Shown: positions 29,375-36,351 of the stretch, piece by piece | How positions within the stretch are numbered: position 1 is the stretch's first letter | Layout of the letters: each line of letters begins with the position of its first letter | Virus record (IMG/VR): IMGVR_UViG_3300014838_000006 | Location: 1-41,044 of that record | DNA: 41,044 nt | Source: a virus | Reading direction: 5' to 3' (one strand) | Made by a program: the position numbers and the translations under genes | Notes under the pieces: generated by a model | Database searches by the model: none | What the model was told of the DNA's origin: nothing | Seen by the model: the letters and a program-made list of their open reading frames with translations, nothing else

Positions 29375-29561
29375 CGAATATCGTCTTAACGGTAATGGTG
29401 GGGGCATCCGTGTCCCCTTCTGACTTGAATCTTTCGTATACCTTGGCGATTTTAGCTAATAGATCGGGATTATTGGCGCTTATTAGATATTCCAAGCCGA
29501 CGCACTCTTTCTCTTGTAGAGTACGGCTGTCATCTTTTATTTTAATAGAGAGTTCAATCAT
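29361..29561 (-). CDS. Small hypothetical protein
   Basis: A 66-residue protein (MIELSIKIKDDSRTLQEKECVGLEYLISANNPDLLAKIAKVYERFKS) with AAAGG before the ATG. It overlaps the RHH gene's end by 14 bases (tail to tail). A beta strand then two helices; no family recognised. Confidence 0.45.
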   Translation of the reverse strand: MIELSIKIKDDSRTLQEKECVGLEYLISANNPDLLAKIAKVYERFKSEGDTDAPTITVKTIFVIQK

Positions 29562-29573
29562 CGTTTTACCTTT

Positions 29574-29957
29574 TTAATCAATAGCTCGGTCATCTGCAAA
29601 ATTCCTTTTCCAGGCGGTGATTATATCTTCTTTTTTTAAGCGCAGTCCGTACCATTTGCGACCATCCCACCAGCCATTTATAGTTTTGTCTTTACCACGT
29701 CGCCGTAAATATAACAAATCCCTCGCTATCGGCAGATAGCGCAGTTCCGTTACAAACCCCTCTACATCCTTTGGAATGTGGGAATATTTTAAAAGAACCC
29801 GTTTCTTTACCGTTTTGTCCCAAATCAGATCTTTTCCAACTTGCACTATCTTTGGTGAGCTGCGCTTTTTGAATGGCTTTTTGGGAGATGTGATCGGTTT
29901 TGAGGATCGTTTGGAGGAAATCGTAAGTCTCTTGTCTTTCGATAATGATGTGTTCAA
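29574..29957 (-). CDS. Hypothetical basic protein, start uncertain
   Basis: The frame from TTG 29957 gives 127 residues: a Ser/Lys/Pro-rich leader, then a folded part GKDLIWDKTVKKRVLLKYSHIPKDVEGFVTELRYLPIARDLLYLRRRGKDKTINGWWDGRKWYGLRLKKEDIITAWKRN. The C-terminal part looks protein-like. A different frame starts at ATG 29976 and overlaps the upstream gene's stop like a coupled start; its first 50 residues also look like a protein. One frame change around 29800-29900 would join them. The C-terminus suggests a nucleic-acid-binding module. Confidence 0.4.
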   Translation of the reverse strand: MNTSLSKDKRLTISSKRSSKPITSPKKPFKKRSSPKIVQVGKDLIWDKTVKKRVLLKYSHIPKDVEGFVTELRYLPIARDLLYLRRRGKDKTINGWWDGRKWYGLRLKKEDIITAWKRNFADDRAID

Positions 29958-29969
29958 GGTGAGAGTCAG

Positions 29970-30128
29970 CTAACATTTTTTCTTTTTCATCTTTTTGTAT
30001 TTATCGATCATCGGATCGCGTACGCGCTCGTCGTAATTGGCCAAACGCGTATTTTCTTTTTCGGCTTTCTTCAATGTGGATTCAGCATTACGAATCTTTT
30101 TCGTAACCTTTCTCATCTTTTTATCCAT
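29970..30128 (-). CDS. Small Lys-rich coiled protein
   Basis: A 52-residue protein beginning MDKKMRKVTKKIRNAESTLK and ending DKYKKMKKKKC, with ATG 30128. Highly basic helix; likely DNA-binding or virion-associated in the manner of phage histone-like peptides. Its stop overlaps an ATG at 29974-29976. Confidence 0.45.
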   Translation of the reverse strand: MDKKMRKVTKKIRNAESTLKKAEKENTRLANYDERVRDPMIDKYKKMKKKKC

Positions 30129-30141
30129 TAGAATTGCCTGA

Positions 30142-30309
30142 TTATTTCTTTTTGGAGTGAGCCATTTTCGCTTTAAGAGCGTGTTTCATTCCTTTCGATT
30201 CCGCTTTGTGGTGCGCTTCTTTCTTATTGGCCTTGTGTCCGCCTTTTACTTCGTGCTCATGAGCTTCATGTTTAGATTCATGATGCTTTTCTTTTTTGTG
30301 GTGTGCCAT
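30142..30309 (-). CDS. His/Lys-rich small protein
   Basis: A 55-residue protein, about a third His plus Glu and Lys (MAHHKKEKHHESKHEAHEHE...KKEAHHKAESKGMKHALKAKMAH). ATG 30309 has AGGAAG 4 bases upstream. The repeated (K/E)H(H/E) phrases may bind metal or DNA. Composition is quite unlike the neighbours. Confidence 0.5.
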   Translation of the reverse strand: MAHHKKEKHHESKHEAHEHEVKGGHKANKKEAHHKAESKGMKHALKAKMAHSKKK

Positions 30310-30358
30310 TTTCTTCCTATTTGTTGGTGTTTTCATAATTTTTGTTTATCAAACTCAG

Positions 30359-30772
30359 TTAATTATTTACACTATCAAAATGTAGAGCCCCTGCTTTTTC
30401 CAAATATCTCAATTTTTTAGAGTGATGGGGTGAAAAGTTTTTCAATACTTCATACGTCTTTTTAGGGTGGTAATAACAACGATTTTTGTGAGTAAAATAA
30501 AAATCTGCTCCGGGATGTTTAAGTCTTAAAATCCAAAGACAGGCGTGGTTTACCCATTGACATTTTTCAATAAATTGTTTTGTCGGAATATACCCCATTG
30601 GCACAATGCTTTTTGGTTTTTGCTCCTCACCACCTTCTTCTTTTCTTATGATATGCAATGCAATAGCTTCAATCAGAGTTCTAAGATCATCATCGATGGG
30701 GTCTAGATCCTCCGTTTGGCTTAGGATGAATCTGTTCAATGATTGTTCAACAGCGTGAATAGTGTTGCTCAT
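30359..30772 (-). CDS. Hypothetical protein of the small-gene block
   Basis: A 137-residue protein (AVEQSLNRFILSQTEDLDPIDDDLRTLIEAIALHIIRKEEGG...), with a basic, aromatic second half (CQWVNHACLWILRLKHPGADFYFTHKNRCYYHPKKTYEVLKNF). AAAGG precedes the ATG. No family recognised; possibly an HTH protein. Confidence 0.5.
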   Translation of the reverse strand: MSNTIHAVEQSLNRFILSQTEDLDPIDDDLRTLIEAIALHIIRKEEGGEEQKPKSIVPMGYIPTKQFIEKCQWVNHACLWILRLKHPGADFYFTHKNRCYYHPKKTYEVLKNFSPHHSKKLRYLEKAGALHFDSVNN

Positions 30773-30786
30773 GTTATTTCACCTTT

Positions 30787-30942
30787 TTAAGCTTGTTGGG
30801 TTTTGCGATTTGGTATCATTTTTGTTTCTCTCAGTGCTTCTTTAGCTGATTTTGGAGGAGATGTCGCTATTGGAGATTGTTTTGATCCCGCATGCAGTGC
30901 CGGGGATATCGTTTTGGTAGGTACTTTTTTCTTTTTTGCCAT
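30787..30942 (-). CDS. Small Lys/Pro-rich protein
   Basis: A 51-residue protein, MAKKKKVPTKTISPALHAG... ending PNRKTQQA. The ATG directly follows the TAG of the DUF6496-like gene (no gap), so coupled. Phage-typical opening MAKKKK. Function unknown. Confidence 0.45.
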   Translation of the reverse strand: MAKKKKVPTKTISPALHAGSKQSPIATSPPKSAKEALRETKMIPNRKTQQA

Positions 30943-31095
30943 CTACTTTTTACCTTTTCTAGCTTCACTAAGGGCAATTGCGATGGCTTGCTTCTGGTTT
31001 TTAACTACGGGACCTTTTTTAGAACCACTATGTAGGCTATCCTCTTTCCATTCGTGCATCACTTTGGATACCTTTTTTTCTTTTTTCGACTTCAT
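30943..31095 (-). CDS. DUF6496-like small protein
   Basis: A 50-residue protein with the central phrase KVMHEWKEDSLHSGSKKGPVVKNQKQAIAIALSEARK. The pattern KVMHE(F/W)K...LHSGSK(K)GP.VK..KQAIAIALSEA is the hallmark of DUF6496, frequent in phages and bacteria but without known function. The gene begins 59 bases inside the end of the RusA-like gene. Confidence 0.75.
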   Translation of the reverse strand: MKSKKEKKVSKVMHEWKEDSLHSGSKKGPVVKNQKQAIAIALSEARKGKK

Positions 31096-31522
31096 CGTTT
31101 ATTCCTTTTTCATGTTCTTCTATATACTCGTTGTGATCTTGGACAACAATTGTCACACTAGGATCGTCCGCGTAGAATTTGTAGGAAGTAACCGATATAA
31201 CATTCTTGTCGTTGGTGATTACTATCCCCTGCAAACAATCCTCAAATAGCTTCTGCATATTAGTGCAATCGATCCGAGTGGGAAAAATTTCCCTATTCAA
31301 CATCCTTTGTTTCTGTATTTTTGATGCTGTTGTAGGAGTGGCAAAGGCGAAACAGAAAAATAAAGACGTGTATCCTGAATAGGGAAGATCTTGATACTGC
31401 TGGCGGATGTAATGCTTAATCTTGCGTTTGATGTCGTTGTGAGGAGAATATACCCCTTTTCTTCCCAATCTAGGAGCTTTCCAAGGAGTGGGGTCAACGG
31501 ATAACTGAAGGACGACTTTCAA
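31037..31522 (-). CDS. rusA: RusA-like Holliday-junction resolvase
   Basis: A 161-residue protein from TTG 31522, chosen because GGAGG lies 5 bases upstream. The fold pattern: an N-terminal strand (LKVVLQLSVDPTPWKAPRLGRKGVY), a helix (NDIKRKIKHYIRQQ), a strand (YTSLFFCFAFATPT), then DCTNMQKLFEDCLQGIVITNDKNVISVTSYKFYADDP. The last corresponds to the RusA metal site (D.DN..K...D.L.G....D..I). It resolves recombination junctions before packaging. The DN pair is replaced by CTN, which should be checked. Confidence 0.7.
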   Translation of the reverse strand: MKVVLQLSVDPTPWKAPRLGRKGVYSPHNDIKRKIKHYIRQQYQDLPYSGYTSLFFCFAFATPTTASKIQKQRMLNREIFPTRIDCTNMQKLFEDCLQGIVITNDKNVISVTSYKFYADDPSVTIVVQDHNEYIEEHEKGINDEVEKRKKGIQSDARMERG

Positions 31523-31576
31523 CAAAACCTCCAAAGTATAAATTTTAGATATTACTTTGGAGATTAAATGTAACGA

Positions 31577-31615
31577 ACTATTTTTTGGAGACTATTTTTT
31601 GGAGACTATTTTTTT
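31577..31615. repeat. Triplicated 14-base unit
   Basis: ACTATTTTTTGGAG occurs twice in tandem and a third partial copy (ACTATTTTTTT) follows, ending at the stop of the XRE gene. It lies between the XRE gene and the RusA gene. It may be an operator array of the XRE protein or a slipped-strand product. Confidence 0.55.
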
Positions 31616-31812
31616 AGCAGGGATTTCAGAGAAACTTTTTTATCCGTGAGATCATGAATTTTCATGGCCACATCCAACCTTAAAGTCGCTTTATTGTTTA
31701 TGTAGTTGTTAATTGTACCAATCGAAGTCTTTATACCTTCCCTTCTCAGCATTTCTACAAATTCCCGTTGCGATATTTTTCTATCAGCTAAATAAGTGCG
31801 CAATGTCATCAT
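31606..31812 (-). CDS. XRE-type regulator
   Basis: A 68-residue protein from ATG 31812 (MMTLRTYLADRKISQREFVEMLRREGIKTSIGTINNYINNKATLRLDVAMKIHDLTDKKVSLKSLL). The L...ISQ.EF...(L).....T...I..Y....(A)....A..I pattern is a Cro/CI helix-turn-helix. The frame continues to a GTG at 31914 but that extension is Cys/His-rich and has no ribosome site. Divergent from the early plus-strand gene at 31958, it probably controls both. Possibly the lysis-lysogeny or early switch, though no integrase is present. Confidence 0.65.
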   Translation of the reverse strand: MMTLRTYLADRKISQREFVEMLRREGIKTSIGTINNYINNKATLRLDVAMKIHDLTDKKVSLKSLLKK

Positions 31813-31957
31813 AAATTGTGTTAAAAACCCTTGTATGTGTTCAGAAGAATGAATATTAACACCATGGCAACATTTTTCACAATGTTCAGTTTTTTGGGTG
31901 ACAATAATTCGCACTTGTGTCAGAATCTTAAACGTTCTACAAAATGAGGAGGACTAA

Positions 31958-32119
31958 ATGGAATGGTACCATGTTATCTCAATATTGTTCCCAATAGCGG
32001 GCATGATTTGGGTAATGCACCGCGAAAATAGCAAAGAAATGAAAGATTTTCATGGAAGATTATGTAAGTTAGAAGAGAAGTATATCCAGGTGATGCAAAA
32101 TTATTGGAAAAATAACTAG
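31958..32119 (+). CDS. 53-residue membrane-anchored protein
   Basis: The sequence MEWYHVISILFPIAGMIWVM is one membrane helix, then a helical tail with DFHGRLCKLEEKYIQ. GAGGAGG precedes the ATG by 6 bases. Its tail matches that of the protein at 23263 (EFHYRLLEIE). This small type is a recurring phage membrane protein of unknown role. Confidence 0.6.
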   Translation: MEWYHVISILFPIAGMIWVMHRENSKEMKDFHGRLCKLEEKYIQVMQNYWKNN

Positions 32120-32175
32120 AAAAATACCCTTCGGGATTCGGCCCCCGAAAGGTATCAATTCAACAAAAAGGAAAA

Positions 32176-32364
32176 ATGTCTATGTCAGAACATCATACAG
32201 TCACGTCTAATAAATATGAACAAGAAGTTCTATTTCACATCAACGAAAGTCACTATTGGGAAGAGAAGGCAGAAGAGAGCTTAAAAGAGTATCACTTCTG
32301 CATGCAGCAGGTTCAGCGCCATCAAATGTCATTGGTAAAGATGGAGCAACCAGTATGCGCGTAA
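32176..32364 (+). CDS. Small early protein
   Basis: A 62-residue polar helical protein (MSMSEHHTVTSNKYEQEVLFHINESHYWEEKAEESLKEYHFCMQQVQRHQ), with AAAAAGGA ribosome site. It overlaps the next gene's start by 10 bases. Early gene preceding the recombination pair. Family unknown. Confidence 0.5.
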   Translation: MSMSEHHTVTSNKYEQEVLFHINESHYWEEKAEESLKEYHFCMQQVQRHQMSLVKMEQPVCA

Positions 32365-32510
32365 GTCATGATGAAATAGAAGATATGTACTTTGAGTGGC
32401 TGGAAGAAAATTGCAAATGTGATATTCAAAATGAAGGGTGTGGCTGCCCGGACGTTACCGAATGGTGGCTAGCGGAGCTAGATGACCTAGCAGAAGCATT
32501 AGCCGAATAA
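32355..32510 (+). CDS. Small acidic Cys-rich protein
   Basis: A 51-residue protein from ATG 32355 (MRVSHDEIEDMYFEWLEENCKCDIQNEGCGCPDVTEWW...). It has a CxC..........CxC set, which may bind metal, and ends in an acidic helix. GGAG lies 8 bases upstream, inside the previous gene. A longer frame to 32256 exists, without a ribosome site. Confidence 0.5.
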   Translation: MRVSHDEIEDMYFEWLEENCKCDIQNEGCGCPDVTEWWLAELDDLAEALAE

Positions 32511-32537
32511 CAAAATAACAAATATAGGAAAAACAAT

Positions 32538-33035
32538 ATGTCAAATTTCTTCGGAGAAGACAACAAGTTCATGGGAAATACAGATTACTTTAAAGTAGGG
32601 TCAATTCCAAATGGAGAGACCGTAAAAGTTCGAGCATTATCAACCGCGATTACAGGATGGGAATATTGGGAAGAAATGAAGCCGCGCAGATTCCGTCCCA
32701 AAGAAAAGCCAAGAGCTGTAAAAGATGTCAGTGAGTTTGTAGCGTTTTTAATATGGAACTACGAATTACAGAAGGTACAAATTTGGAGTTTCAAACAACA
32801 AACGATTAAGAAAAGCTTGGAAAAGTTAATAGGAACCTATGGTGATCCATTAAGCTTCGACATTCTAGTGACTCGTATGGGAACAGAAAAGGAAACGCGC
32901 TACTATTTGAAGGCACTTCCAGGAACAAAATGTCCCAAAGAGGCCAAAGAGCTTATTGAAATGCAACCGCTCGACCTAGCATTGTTATATGAAGGAAAAG
33001 ATCCGTGGAAGGAGGTCGCTAATGAGGTTGCCTAA
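32538..33035 (+). CDS. SSB-like recombination protein
   Basis: A 165-residue protein: an early strand FKVGSIPNGETVKVRALSTAITGWEYWEEMKPRRF, a strand region VQIWSFKQQTIKKSLEKLIGTYGDPLSFDILVTRMG, and a tail with acidic ending. The pattern (G)E..KVR.LS..I.GWE.W....P.R is one I associate with phage single-strand DNA-binding or annealing proteins encoded directly before a YqaJ exonuclease, as here. Its end overlaps the exonuclease start by 14 bases. Confidence 0.55.
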   Translation: MSNFFGEDNKFMGNTDYFKVGSIPNGETVKVRALSTAITGWEYWEEMKPRRFRPKEKPRAVKDVSEFVAFLIWNYELQKVQIWSFKQQTIKKSLEKLIGTYGDPLSFDILVTRMGTEKETRYYLKALPGTKCPKEAKELIEMQPLDLALLYEGKDPWKEVANEVA

Positions 33036-33924
33036 TTTTGAAACAGAAGCCCAATGGTTAGAATGGCGTCGCTCGGGTATCGGCGCCAGCGATGCAGCAT
33101 CTGCAATCGGAGAGCCGACAGCTTTCAGAACTCCTTATCAATTATGGGAATCCAAGCTCAATGGCAAAGAGATAGAAGACAACCACGCAATGAAAATGGG
33201 GCGCGATAAAGAGGGACCCGTGCGAGATTGGATAAATCACCATCTTGGGCAAAACTTTCAACCCGCTTTGTATTTCAGTGATGATCATCCTTGGTTATTG
33301 GCCTCTTTGGATGGTATTTTAGATTCCGAGGATTTGGCTATTGAGATTAAGAATGCAGGTAAACCGGATCACGAAGGAGCAGTCTCCGGAAAAGTTCCTC
33401 GCAAATACTGGATACAATGCCAGCATCAGATGATGGTAATTCCAACGTTAAATAGCGTTCTTTACGTCAGCTGTCCCATCAAGGGAAATCCCGATGAAAG
33501 TGTGATTCTAAAGATTGACAGAGACGATGATTATATAAAAAACGAACTGTTTCCAAAATTGCAGCAGTTCCAAGAGTTGGTAATTACAAAAGTAGCTCCC
33601 GAATTATGTGATCGAGATGTTCTTGATCTCGGAGAGAACGATCTTTTCAAAGAGTTCATAGAAAATACTATCGAGCTTAGAAAGCGGAAAGAACGGGATG
33701 ATAAGCTACGGGAAGAGATAAAACAAATCTCAGGTGGCCTGAGCTGCACCGCTTTTGGAGTGAAGTTTATGCGCCAAGAGCAGAAAGGTACGATCGACTA
33801 TTGCCAAGCCATAACCGATTATGTTGGAGAAATGAAAGCCAAGCACCCGGATATTAACTTTCCACCATTATCTTATGATAATTACAGAAAATCCTTTACA
33901 CAATGGAAGGCATACGGTATATAG
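33022..33924 (+). CDS. YqaJ-type (lambda exonuclease fold) nuclease
   Basis: A 300-residue protein from ATG 33022, with GGAGG 7 bases upstream. GIGASDAASAIGEPTAFRTPYQLWESKLNG is the typical start. Further on come AMKMGRDKEGPVRDWIN, ASLDGIL (catalytic Asp), AIEIKNAG (E-x-K) and IQCQHQMMV (Q). It degrades one DNA strand from ends, feeding the SSB-like partner for annealing recombination. The C-terminus (about 215-300) adds a helical domain. Confidence 0.85.
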   Translation: MRLPNFETEAQWLEWRRSGIGASDAASAIGEPTAFRTPYQLWESKLNGKEIEDNHAMKMGRDKEGPVRDWINHHLGQNFQPALYFSDDHPWLLASLDGILDSEDLAIEIKNAGKPDHEGAVSGKVPRKYWIQCQHQMMVIPTLNSVLYVSCPIKGNPDESVILKIDRDDDYIKNELFPKLQQFQELVITKVAPELCDRDVLDLGENDLFKEFIENTIELRKRKERDDKLREEIKQISGGLSCTAFGVKFMRQEQKGTIDYCQAITDYVGEMKAKHPDINFPPLSYDNYRKSFTQWKAYGI

Positions 33925-33953
33925 AAATTGTTTTTATCTCTTGTTTATACGTT

Positions 33954-33984
33954 CCCTCGGTGGGTTCTCTGCCGGGGGTTTTTT
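33954..33984 (+). terminator. Rho-independent terminator after the exonuclease
   Basis: CCCTCGG pairs with CCGGGGG (one T-G) around an 11-base loop, followed by six T. It lies 29 bases after the exonuclease stop and partly overlaps the end of the convergent gene at 33983. Confidence 0.8.
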
Positions 33985-34186
33985 ATTCTGAAAGTATGTG
34001 ATCGGTTAAGCTTAAGATATATTCCTGGTGCTTCATGACCATTTTTTCGAGTTCATAAATCTTGTGAAACTGCAATCTGACCTGTTTTTTTAAGCTTTCT
34101 TCATCAAAAGACTTAATCGTTTCTTCTAATATCTTCTTTTCATTGAAGTGAGTTAAAAAGCTGAGTTGTTTGGATGGAGTTGTCAT
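33983..34186 (-). CDS. Small coiled-coil protein
   Basis: A 67-residue protein (MTTPSKQLSFLTHFNEKKILEETIKSFDEESLKKQVRLQFHKIYELEKMVMKHQEYILSLTD), helical with leucine-type spacing. AAAGG before ATG. Opposite in direction to the recombination operon. No family recognised. Confidence 0.5.
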   Translation of the reverse strand: MTTPSKQLSFLTHFNEKKILEETIKSFDEESLKKQVRLQFHKIYELEKMVMKHQEYILSLTDHILSE

Positions 34187-34296
34187 AATGAACCTTTAAT
34201 TACAAATTTGATAAAACAGTCCCCCTAGTATACTGGAGAAAAAGGATTTGCAGCAAATGATTTGTAAAGATTAGGATGATGTCATTAAAAAAAGAA

Positions 34297-34357
34297 GGGC
34301 TTCCCCCAGCGAAAGCGGAAACCCCAAGATTGTTCACTCTAAGAACGCTAGTGATCT
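34297..34357 (+). ncRNA. Two hairpins upstream of the replication initiator
   Basis: The 262-base gap 34187-34448 has no gene. On the plus strand GGG-TTCC and GGAA-CCC close over GC-GAAA-GC (34297-34324), a stem with a GAAA tetraloop. A second hairpin follows: AGAT..CACT with AGTG ATCT (34327-34357). A run of eight G lies at 34412-34419, just before the ribosome site. This could be a regulatory leader or a replication-control RNA for the initiator gene. Promoter not identified. Confidence 0.4.
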
Positions 34358-34448
34358 TAATCTAGGTTATACAAAAACCACAAGATAAAAGAAAACTTAA
34401 AAATCTGGACGGGGGGGGAGCTCTTTAAAAAATATAGGAGATCCCCTC

Positions 34449-35363
34449 ATGGAAAACGCATCAAATATCTCAAGAGCATTCAAAGGAATCTGGATACCAC
34501 GCGAAGTGTGGCTAGACAAACGCCTTACTTATTTTGAAAAATGTCTACTATCTGAAATTCACAGTTTAGACAACGAACATGGTTGCCACGCTTCAAATAA
34601 ATATTTGATGGAGTTTTTTGAGGAAAAAGAAAGGACGATTCAATGCGGCCTGACAAAACTTAAATCTCTAGGATATATTAGGTATGAAGATTTTGATGGT
34701 CGCATAAGAACCTTAAGATCAAACCTTTATCCTGACAAGCCAATATTTAACACCCCTGACCCGCAAGATTCTGCACCTCTCCCCCGCAAGATTCTGCACC
34801 CCTCGCCCATAGGAGACTTCATAGAGCGGGATAACAAAGGAGATAGCAAAGATAAGAAAGAAGAAGAACGCCCTTCGGGCTTTACACCCTCGCAAGCTCG
34901 GGAATTATCTTTAGAACTTTTGGGAGCTATTAAGAAAACCAAGGAAAGCTTGAAGAATCCGAACATGCTCTTATGGTATGCAGAATTAGATCGAATGGTA
35001 AGAGTGGATAAGAGAAGTCCCAAAAGCATCAAGAAGGTTATTGATTGGCTCCCGAGCAATTCTTTCTGGGCGAAGGTTATACTTTCCGCAGCCTCACTTC
35101 GAAAAAACTTTGACCGGCTTGAATTAGAGCTAAATTCTTGTAAAAATAATAATTCAAATGAAGATTACCTGTTATGGGAGAATCTATCAAAAAGAACGGA
35201 TCTAATTAATAAAGGTAAAATTGTGATCGGCGACAACTACATCGAGTTTCCCGAGCTAATGAGGACTCATCAAGAATATCCTCATTACAAGATTGGAGAA
35301 CCTGGATTTCAGCAAAAAGTTCTAAATTGTTTGAAAAAAATGGGAATATCGCTAGCATCCTAA
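34449..35363 (+). CDS. Lambda-O-like replication initiator
   Basis: A 304-residue protein. Residues 8-90 (FKGIWIPREVWLDKRLTYFEKCLLSEIHSLDNEHGCHASNKYLMEFFEEKERTIQCGLTKLKSLGYIRYE) form a winged helix, standard at the front of phage replication initiators (GIWIP..W....L...EK.LL.EI..L....GC.ASN.Y......). A disordered Pro/Ser/Lys linker (about 100-145) contains the direct repeats, and a helical C-terminal domain would recruit the host helicase. No phage helicase or polymerase gene was found, so the host replisome must be used. Confidence 0.7.
   Translation: MENASNISRAFKGIWIPREVWLDKRLTYFEKCLLSEIHSLDNEHGCHASNKYLMEFFEEKERTIQCGLTKLKSLGYIRYEDFDGRIRTLRSNLYPDKPIFNTPDPQDSAPLPRKILHPSPIGDFIERDNKGDSKDKKEEERPSGFTPSQARELSLELLGAIKKTKESLKNPNMLLWYAELDRMVRVDKRSPKSIKKVIDWLPSNSFWAKVILSAASLRKNFDRLELELNSCKNNNSNEDYLLWENLSKRTDLINKGKIVIGDNYIEFPELMRTHQEYPHYKIGEPGFQQKVLNCLKKMGISLAS
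34760..34870. other. Putative replication origin inside the initiator gene
   Basis: CCCGCAAGATTCTGCACC occurs twice, at 34760-34777 and 34783-34800, 23 bases apart. Each unit has a partial dyad (GCA......TGC). It is followed by a strand-asymmetric purine-rich stretch (34825-34867: AAAGGAGATAGCAAAG...AAGAAAGAAG). The arrangement repeats the lambda ori, where 18-bp iterons and an A-rich region lie within gene O. Confidence 0.55.
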
Positions 35364-35384
35364 ACCTTTTGGAGGATTTTTATA

Positions 35385-35999
35385 ATGAATAGCGACTTTT
35401 CAATTGGATGGGATGGATTTGCAACCGGTGGCAGCTTAAGCGATATGGGATCGTTTGATACTGGATCAGCAACCCAAGATTACAATCCTGGAGGGCACGT
35501 AATCGTTGGAGGTGGTCACTTCCAAGGCAATACAAGTTCCTATGCTGGGCATTCTTGGAATGATAATACATCCCGTGTGGCTGTAGGCTCTCAAACTGTT
35601 TATTCCAATACGCCCTTTGATGCTGAAATGGAAAACCGCCTAGAAATGGCCTACAATCGAACAAAAGATCAAATGGCTACCGAGGTATTGACATTGCAAA
35701 ACAGTATCACTGGAAGGCAAATAACACGCATTGGAAGCGATTCTGAGTCCTCGGCCTGGGAAAAGTTCATGGAAAATACGCACGGACAAAATATTGTTGA
35801 AGCCTTTAAAGAATGGAGTTTGGCGTTTGGATCTCAAGGAGCGGGGGATGTTCAAGGAGCGATGGAACACGCTCTAAACGCTGCAATTGCTACTGGTAAA
35901 GTAGTCTTGCATGATTTAACATTCCAAAATCCTTTCTCCGATAATGGGAGAAATGAAAACATAGGCACGATGCCTATACAACCTGACAGGGACAAGTAG
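35385..35999 (+). CDS. Hypothetical protein after the initiator
   Basis: A 204-residue protein with GGAGG upstream. The first 70 residues are Gly/Ser/Asn/His-rich and disordered (GWDGFATGGSLSDMGSFDTGSATQDY), and the rest is helical (FDAEMENRLEMAYNRTKDQMATEVLTLQNSITGRQI). The Gly-rich front is unusual for an early gene. Could be a structural or lysis protein carried at the end of the early operon. No family recognised. Confidence 0.5.
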   Translation: MNSDFSIGWDGFATGGSLSDMGSFDTGSATQDYNPGGHVIVGGGHFQGNTSSYAGHSWNDNTSRVAVGSQTVYSNTPFDAEMENRLEMAYNRTKDQMATEVLTLQNSITGRQITRIGSDSESSAWEKFMENTHGQNIVEAFKEWSLAFGSQGAGDVQGAMEHALNAAIATGKVVLHDLTFQNPFSDNGRNENIGTMPIQPDRDK

Positions 36000-36000
36000 C

Positions 36001-36078
36001 ATGTTTTGGGTATATTTTGGAATTTTTACTGTACTCATAGCCATTGATTGTGTTATCAAATACAATAAAACCGATTGA
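36001..36078 (+). CDS. 25-residue membrane peptide
   Basis: The sequence opens MFWVYFGIFTVLIAIDCVIK and ends in YNKTD. One membrane helix with a small positively charged tail. The ATG is two bases after the preceding stop, with GGGA 8 bases upstream. A candidate holin-like or assembly peptide at the operon end, just before the terminator. Confidence 0.4.
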   Translation: MFWVYFGIFTVLIAIDCVIKYNKTD

Positions 36079-36087
36079 TTGAAAGTT

Positions 36088-36157
36088 TCTCCGCACTCCG
36101 TGTTTTTGGTTCTCCATAAATCGAAAACTCCAGAAATATGTTGTGCGGAGATTTTTT
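36088..36157 (+). terminator. Long-loop terminator of the initiator operon
   Basis: TCTCCGCAC (36088-36096) pairs perfectly with GTGCGGAGA (36143-36151), followed by six T. The loop is 46 bases, longer than usual. It lies between convergent genes, ending the 34449-36078 operon just before the lipoprotein stop at 36159. Confidence 0.6.
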
Positions 36158-36158
36158 A

Positions 36159-36323
36159 CTATTTTGAAACAGTCTTAACCGATGGCTTTTGATGAGGCAA
36201 ACCGCTTACATCTTCTATGACATTTTCAATAACCGTTGCTTCGCCTTCTAGGATATCAGTTGCCACCTTCCAAGTTGTCGGGGTGCAAGCGAACAAAAAT
36301 AAAAATAATGTAAAATATTTCAT
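36159..36323 (-). CDS. Small lipoprotein
   Basis: A 54-residue protein from ATG 36323: MKYFTLFLFLFACTPTTWK is a signal peptide with an L-F-A-C lipobox, so Cys13 would be lipidated and the mature 42 residues exposed in the periplasm or surface. AAGGAG lies about 12 bases upstream. It follows the fibre gene in the same direction. Candidate spanin outer component or superinfection-exclusion lipoprotein; this cannot be decided. Confidence 0.6.
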   Translation of the reverse strand: MKYFTLFLFLFACTPTTWKVATDILEGEATVIENVIEDVSGLPHQKPSVKTVSK

Positions 36324-36351
36324 AAGTATAGTGTCACTCCTTTTAAATTCT

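Noticed and set aside
30803-31249. Plus-strand frame of 148 codons rich in Phe and Leu
   Set aside because: It is the antisense of two Lys-rich minus-strand genes (30787-30942 and 30943-31095) and the end of the RusA-like gene. Its Phe/Leu content comes from poly-Lys codons.
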